A DNA stretch of 16,064 bases from BJHL01 sp035299305 (GTDB taxonomy: Bacteria > Planctomycetota > Phycisphaerae > Phycisphaerales > UBA1924). Where the stretch lies: assembly GCA_035299305.1 (NCBI GenBank), contig DATGWV010000239.1, positions 1 through 16,064 on the forward strand, given 5' to 3'. Each line of letters begins with the position of its first letter. The stretch's first letter is position 1. The notes below the pieces were generated by a model. The model made no database searches. It saw nothing but the letters and a program-made list of their open reading frames with translations, and had not been told where the DNA came from. Positions 14,650 through 16,064 of the stretch are shown here, in pieces. The position numbers and the translations under genes are program-made.

Positions 14650-14681
14650 CCGTTGCGACGGTTATGGCGCGTCGCAGACGG
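14650..14681 (-). terminator. Hairpin right after the cheB stop
   Basis: The left arm (14650-14660) and right arm (14670-14681) are reverse complements apart from one bulged base, with a 9-nt loop. The hairpin starts 2 nt beyond the cheB stop in the direction of transcription. No U-tract follows, so it may reduce read-through or protect the 3' end rather than end transcription fully. Confidence 0.5.
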
Positions 14682-14683
14682 CC

Positions 14684-15748
14684 TTACGCCGCCCGGCTCG
14701 CACGCGAACTGCCGCTCAATCCCACGAGCGCGTCAGCGATTTCCTTCGGCGTCAGTGCCGCCGCCGCCAGGCCATTCTCGACGATCGCCTTGGGCATGCC
14801 ATACACCGCGCACGTCTCGCCCAGCTGCGCCAGGATCGTGCCGCCCGCGTGAAATAGCTGCTTGCCGCCGATCGCGCCGTCATCGCCCATGCCCGTCAAC
14901 TGCACCGCGAGGATGCGATCCTTGCCGCACGCAGCCGATGCAAAGAGTTCATTCACGCTGGGCTTGTACAGCGCGTTCTCCGGCTTCGCGCTCACTTCCA
15001 GCCGGAACTTGCCCGCGCTCAGGCGATGAATGCGCGAGTGCTTGCCGCCTTGCGTGATGTACGCCGTGTTGGCCTCTAGCAGGCAGTCGTTTTCCGCGTG
15101 CAGCACGCGAATCTTGCACACTTCATTCAGCCGCTCACTCATGCTCTTGGTGAACAGACTGGGCATGTGCTGTGCCACCACGATGGGCACATTGATGTTC
15201 GCAGGCAGCGCAGTCAAGATCGACTCCAGCACCGGCGGCCCGCCCGTGCTGCTGCCAATCACAATGCAATCAAAACTCTTGCCCGAGCTGTTCCACTCGC
15301 GCGATGTCGGCTTCGCCGTTGTCACCGCTGGCTTCAAGCTCGCGGCCTTCGCGCTGGGCGCAATCGCCTTCACTCGCGCGATGATGTCCGACTTGGTTTG
15401 CTCATTGCCGGCGCCGATCTGATCCGGTTCTTTGCAGATCACATCCGTCGCGCCCAGCCGCAGCGCCTTGAGCGCGTGCTGGCTGCCCGCCACCGTCAAC
15501 GTGCTGCACACCAGCACTGCTGGCCGAGGTTCAGGCAGCAGCCGGATCTTGGACAGACACGTCAGCCCGTCCATCACCGGCATCTCGATGTCAAGCGTCA
15601 CGACATCCGGCTTGTGCAGCGCGATCTTCTTCAGCGCATCCTCGCCGTTGTGCGCGGTATCGACGACCTCGATCGACTTGTCGCTCGACAGCAACGCTGT
15701 CAGCGCCTTGCGCATGAAGGCCGAGTCGTCGGTGATGAGTACGCGCAT
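14684..15748 (-). CDS. cheB: Protein-glutamate methylesterase CheB
   Basis: A 354-residue two-domain enzyme. The receiver domain (1-120) has Asp8-Asp9 (LITDDSAFMR), phospho-acceptor Asp53 (VVTLDIEMPVMDG) and Lys107 (VICKEP). After a linker rich in lysine, alanine and threonine (about 125-155) comes the methylesterase/deamidase domain with catalytic Ser167 in IGSSTGGP, His194 in AQHMP and Asp290 in GMGDDG. It removes methyl groups that CheR adds to chemoreceptors, and is activated when CheA phosphorylates Asp53. The ATG at 15748 has GGAG 9-12 nt upstream; a longer frame adds only a short unconserved stretch. It is the first recognised gene of the operon, so the promoter should lie in the roughly 316 nt upstream. 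A hairpin separates it from cheW. Confidence 0.94.
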   Translation of the reverse strand: MRVLITDDSAFMRKALTALLSSDKSIEVVDTAHNGEDALKKIALHKPDVVTLDIEMPVMDGLTCLSKIRLLPEPRPAVLVCSTLTVAGSQHALKALRLGATDVICKEPDQIGAGNEQTKSDIIARVKAIAPSAKAASLKPAVTTAKPTSREWNSSGKSFDCIVIGSSTGGPPVLESILTALPANINVPIVVAQHMPSLFTKSMSERLNEVCKIRVLHAENDCLLEANTAYITQGGKHSRIHRLSAGKFRLEVSAKPENALYKPSVNELFASAACGKDRILAVQLTGMGDDGAIGGKQLFHAGGTILAQLGETCAVYGMPKAIVENGLAAAALTPKEIADALVGLSGSSRASRAA

Positions 15749-16064
15749 GGTGACACTCCCAAGTCTGAGCAGACACTCGCTCATCTGGGATATCGGTCGC
15801 GTTCCACCACCGATTCAGTCGGACCCCCAACTCCGCACCGACTTCCTGCAAGTCCCGATTTCTCCGAACTGAATACCCAGAATCAGGAGGTCGCAAACCC
15901 TGCTGCTGCTCGCGACATGACGACTACCGCACTCACAGCAACCCATGAAACAACGTGGAAAAGCCCACAGAAACCACACCTTCGCGAATGGCCGCAACCC
16001 CAAATACAAAGCAACCGTGCCCGACATGCTCATCGCATCATCACGCACGGTCGCGGGGCCGGGG
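15749..16064. other. Leader and upstream region of the che operon without a convincing gene
   Basis: A 316-nt stretch less GC-rich than the genes. It holds nested inverted repeats (15813-15874) and a dyad GTCTG-CT-CAGAC about 15-30 nt upstream of cheB. A plus-strand AGGAGG occurs at about 15884. Two short plus-strand frames (ATG at 15917 and at 15945) run off the edge, and one minus-strand frame (15815-16048) is open. None shows a recognisable domain or a well-placed ribosome binding site, so none is called. It probably carries the operon promoter. Confidence 0.5.
15813..15874. promoter_or_regulatory. Nested inverted repeats upstream of cheB
   Basis: ATTCAGTCGG (15813-15822) pairs with CCGAACTGAAT (15864-15874) with one bulged base. 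Within the loop GACTT (15840-15844) pairs with AAGTC (15850-15854) over 5 nt. The pair lies 65-126 nt upstream of the cheB start, in the likely promoter or 5' leader. It could be an operator or a leader fold. Confidence 0.45.

Noticed and set aside
15781..15820. FliA (sigma-28)-like promoter with CCGATAT as -10 upstream of cheB
   Set aside because: The -10-like match is partial and no convincing TAAA-type -35 sits at the right spacing. A sigma-54 -24/-12 pair was also sought and not found.
15815..16048. Minus-strand 77-codon frame upstream of cheB
   Set aside because: Cys/Arg/Ser-rich with no recognisable domain and no good ribosome binding site; it overlaps the nested inverted repeats. It could be the end of a longer gene beyond the edge but cannot be supported here.
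15917..16064. Two overlapping plus-strand frames running off the right edge
   Set aside because: The AGGAGG at about 15884 is too far from either ATG (15917 or 15945), and the short visible parts are basic and low in information. A divergent gene is possible but not supported.

Overview
This is a GC-rich bacterial window whose gene content suggests a planctomycete-type organism, possibly class Phycisphaerae. The evidence is a partial membrane protein at the left edge ending in a CLKCRYDMR motif (a CxxC-x-YD-x-R signature often seen in planctomycete proteins), an FmdB-like protein without zinc cysteines, lipobox lipoproteins, and a secreted protein with a haem-type CX4CH motif. The taxonomy is an inference from these motifs; no rRNA or other marker gene is present. 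All confident genes are on the minus strand except ribBA (3260-4468).

Left part (1-3213, minus strand): a partial four-helix membrane protein, an FmdB-family small protein, an anchored SRPBCC protein, a small lipoprotein, and a PAS-LuxR transcription factor. The gaps between these genes hold degenerate 8-bp repeat arrays, two of them folded into long inverted repeats. Each array starts within about 30 nt after a stop codon. One further array lies inside the ribBA reading frame.

Middle (3260-7967): ribBA is divergent from the LuxR gene, with 46 bp between the two starts. Its DHBP-synthase half is nearly canonical. Its GTP cyclohydrolase II half has lost the zinc cysteines and the RGIGL motif. 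It converges on a 639-residue coiled-coil lipoprotein gene, and a strong intrinsic terminator separates the two. Next comes a secreted 438-residue protein with TPR-like and CX4CH haem-type motifs.

Right part (8079-15748): a chemotaxis operon read right to left as cheB-cheW-cheR-cheA-cheX-cheY-fapA. It encodes a receptor methylation pair (CheR/CheB), a coupling protein, a histidine kinase, a CheX-type CheY-P phosphatase, a single-domain response regulator, and the DUF342 protein FapA, which links it to flagella. No receptor gene, cheC or cheD is in the window. The 316 bases upstream of cheB hold no convincing gene but do hold nested inverted repeats, and probably contain the operon's promoter.

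The most unusual signals are the dispersed octamer repeat family, its in-frame presence inside a decayed RibA domain, and the atypical CheA with a long helical segment where a P2 domain would be expected. No tRNA, rRNA, insertion sequence, phage gene or CRISPR array was seen.
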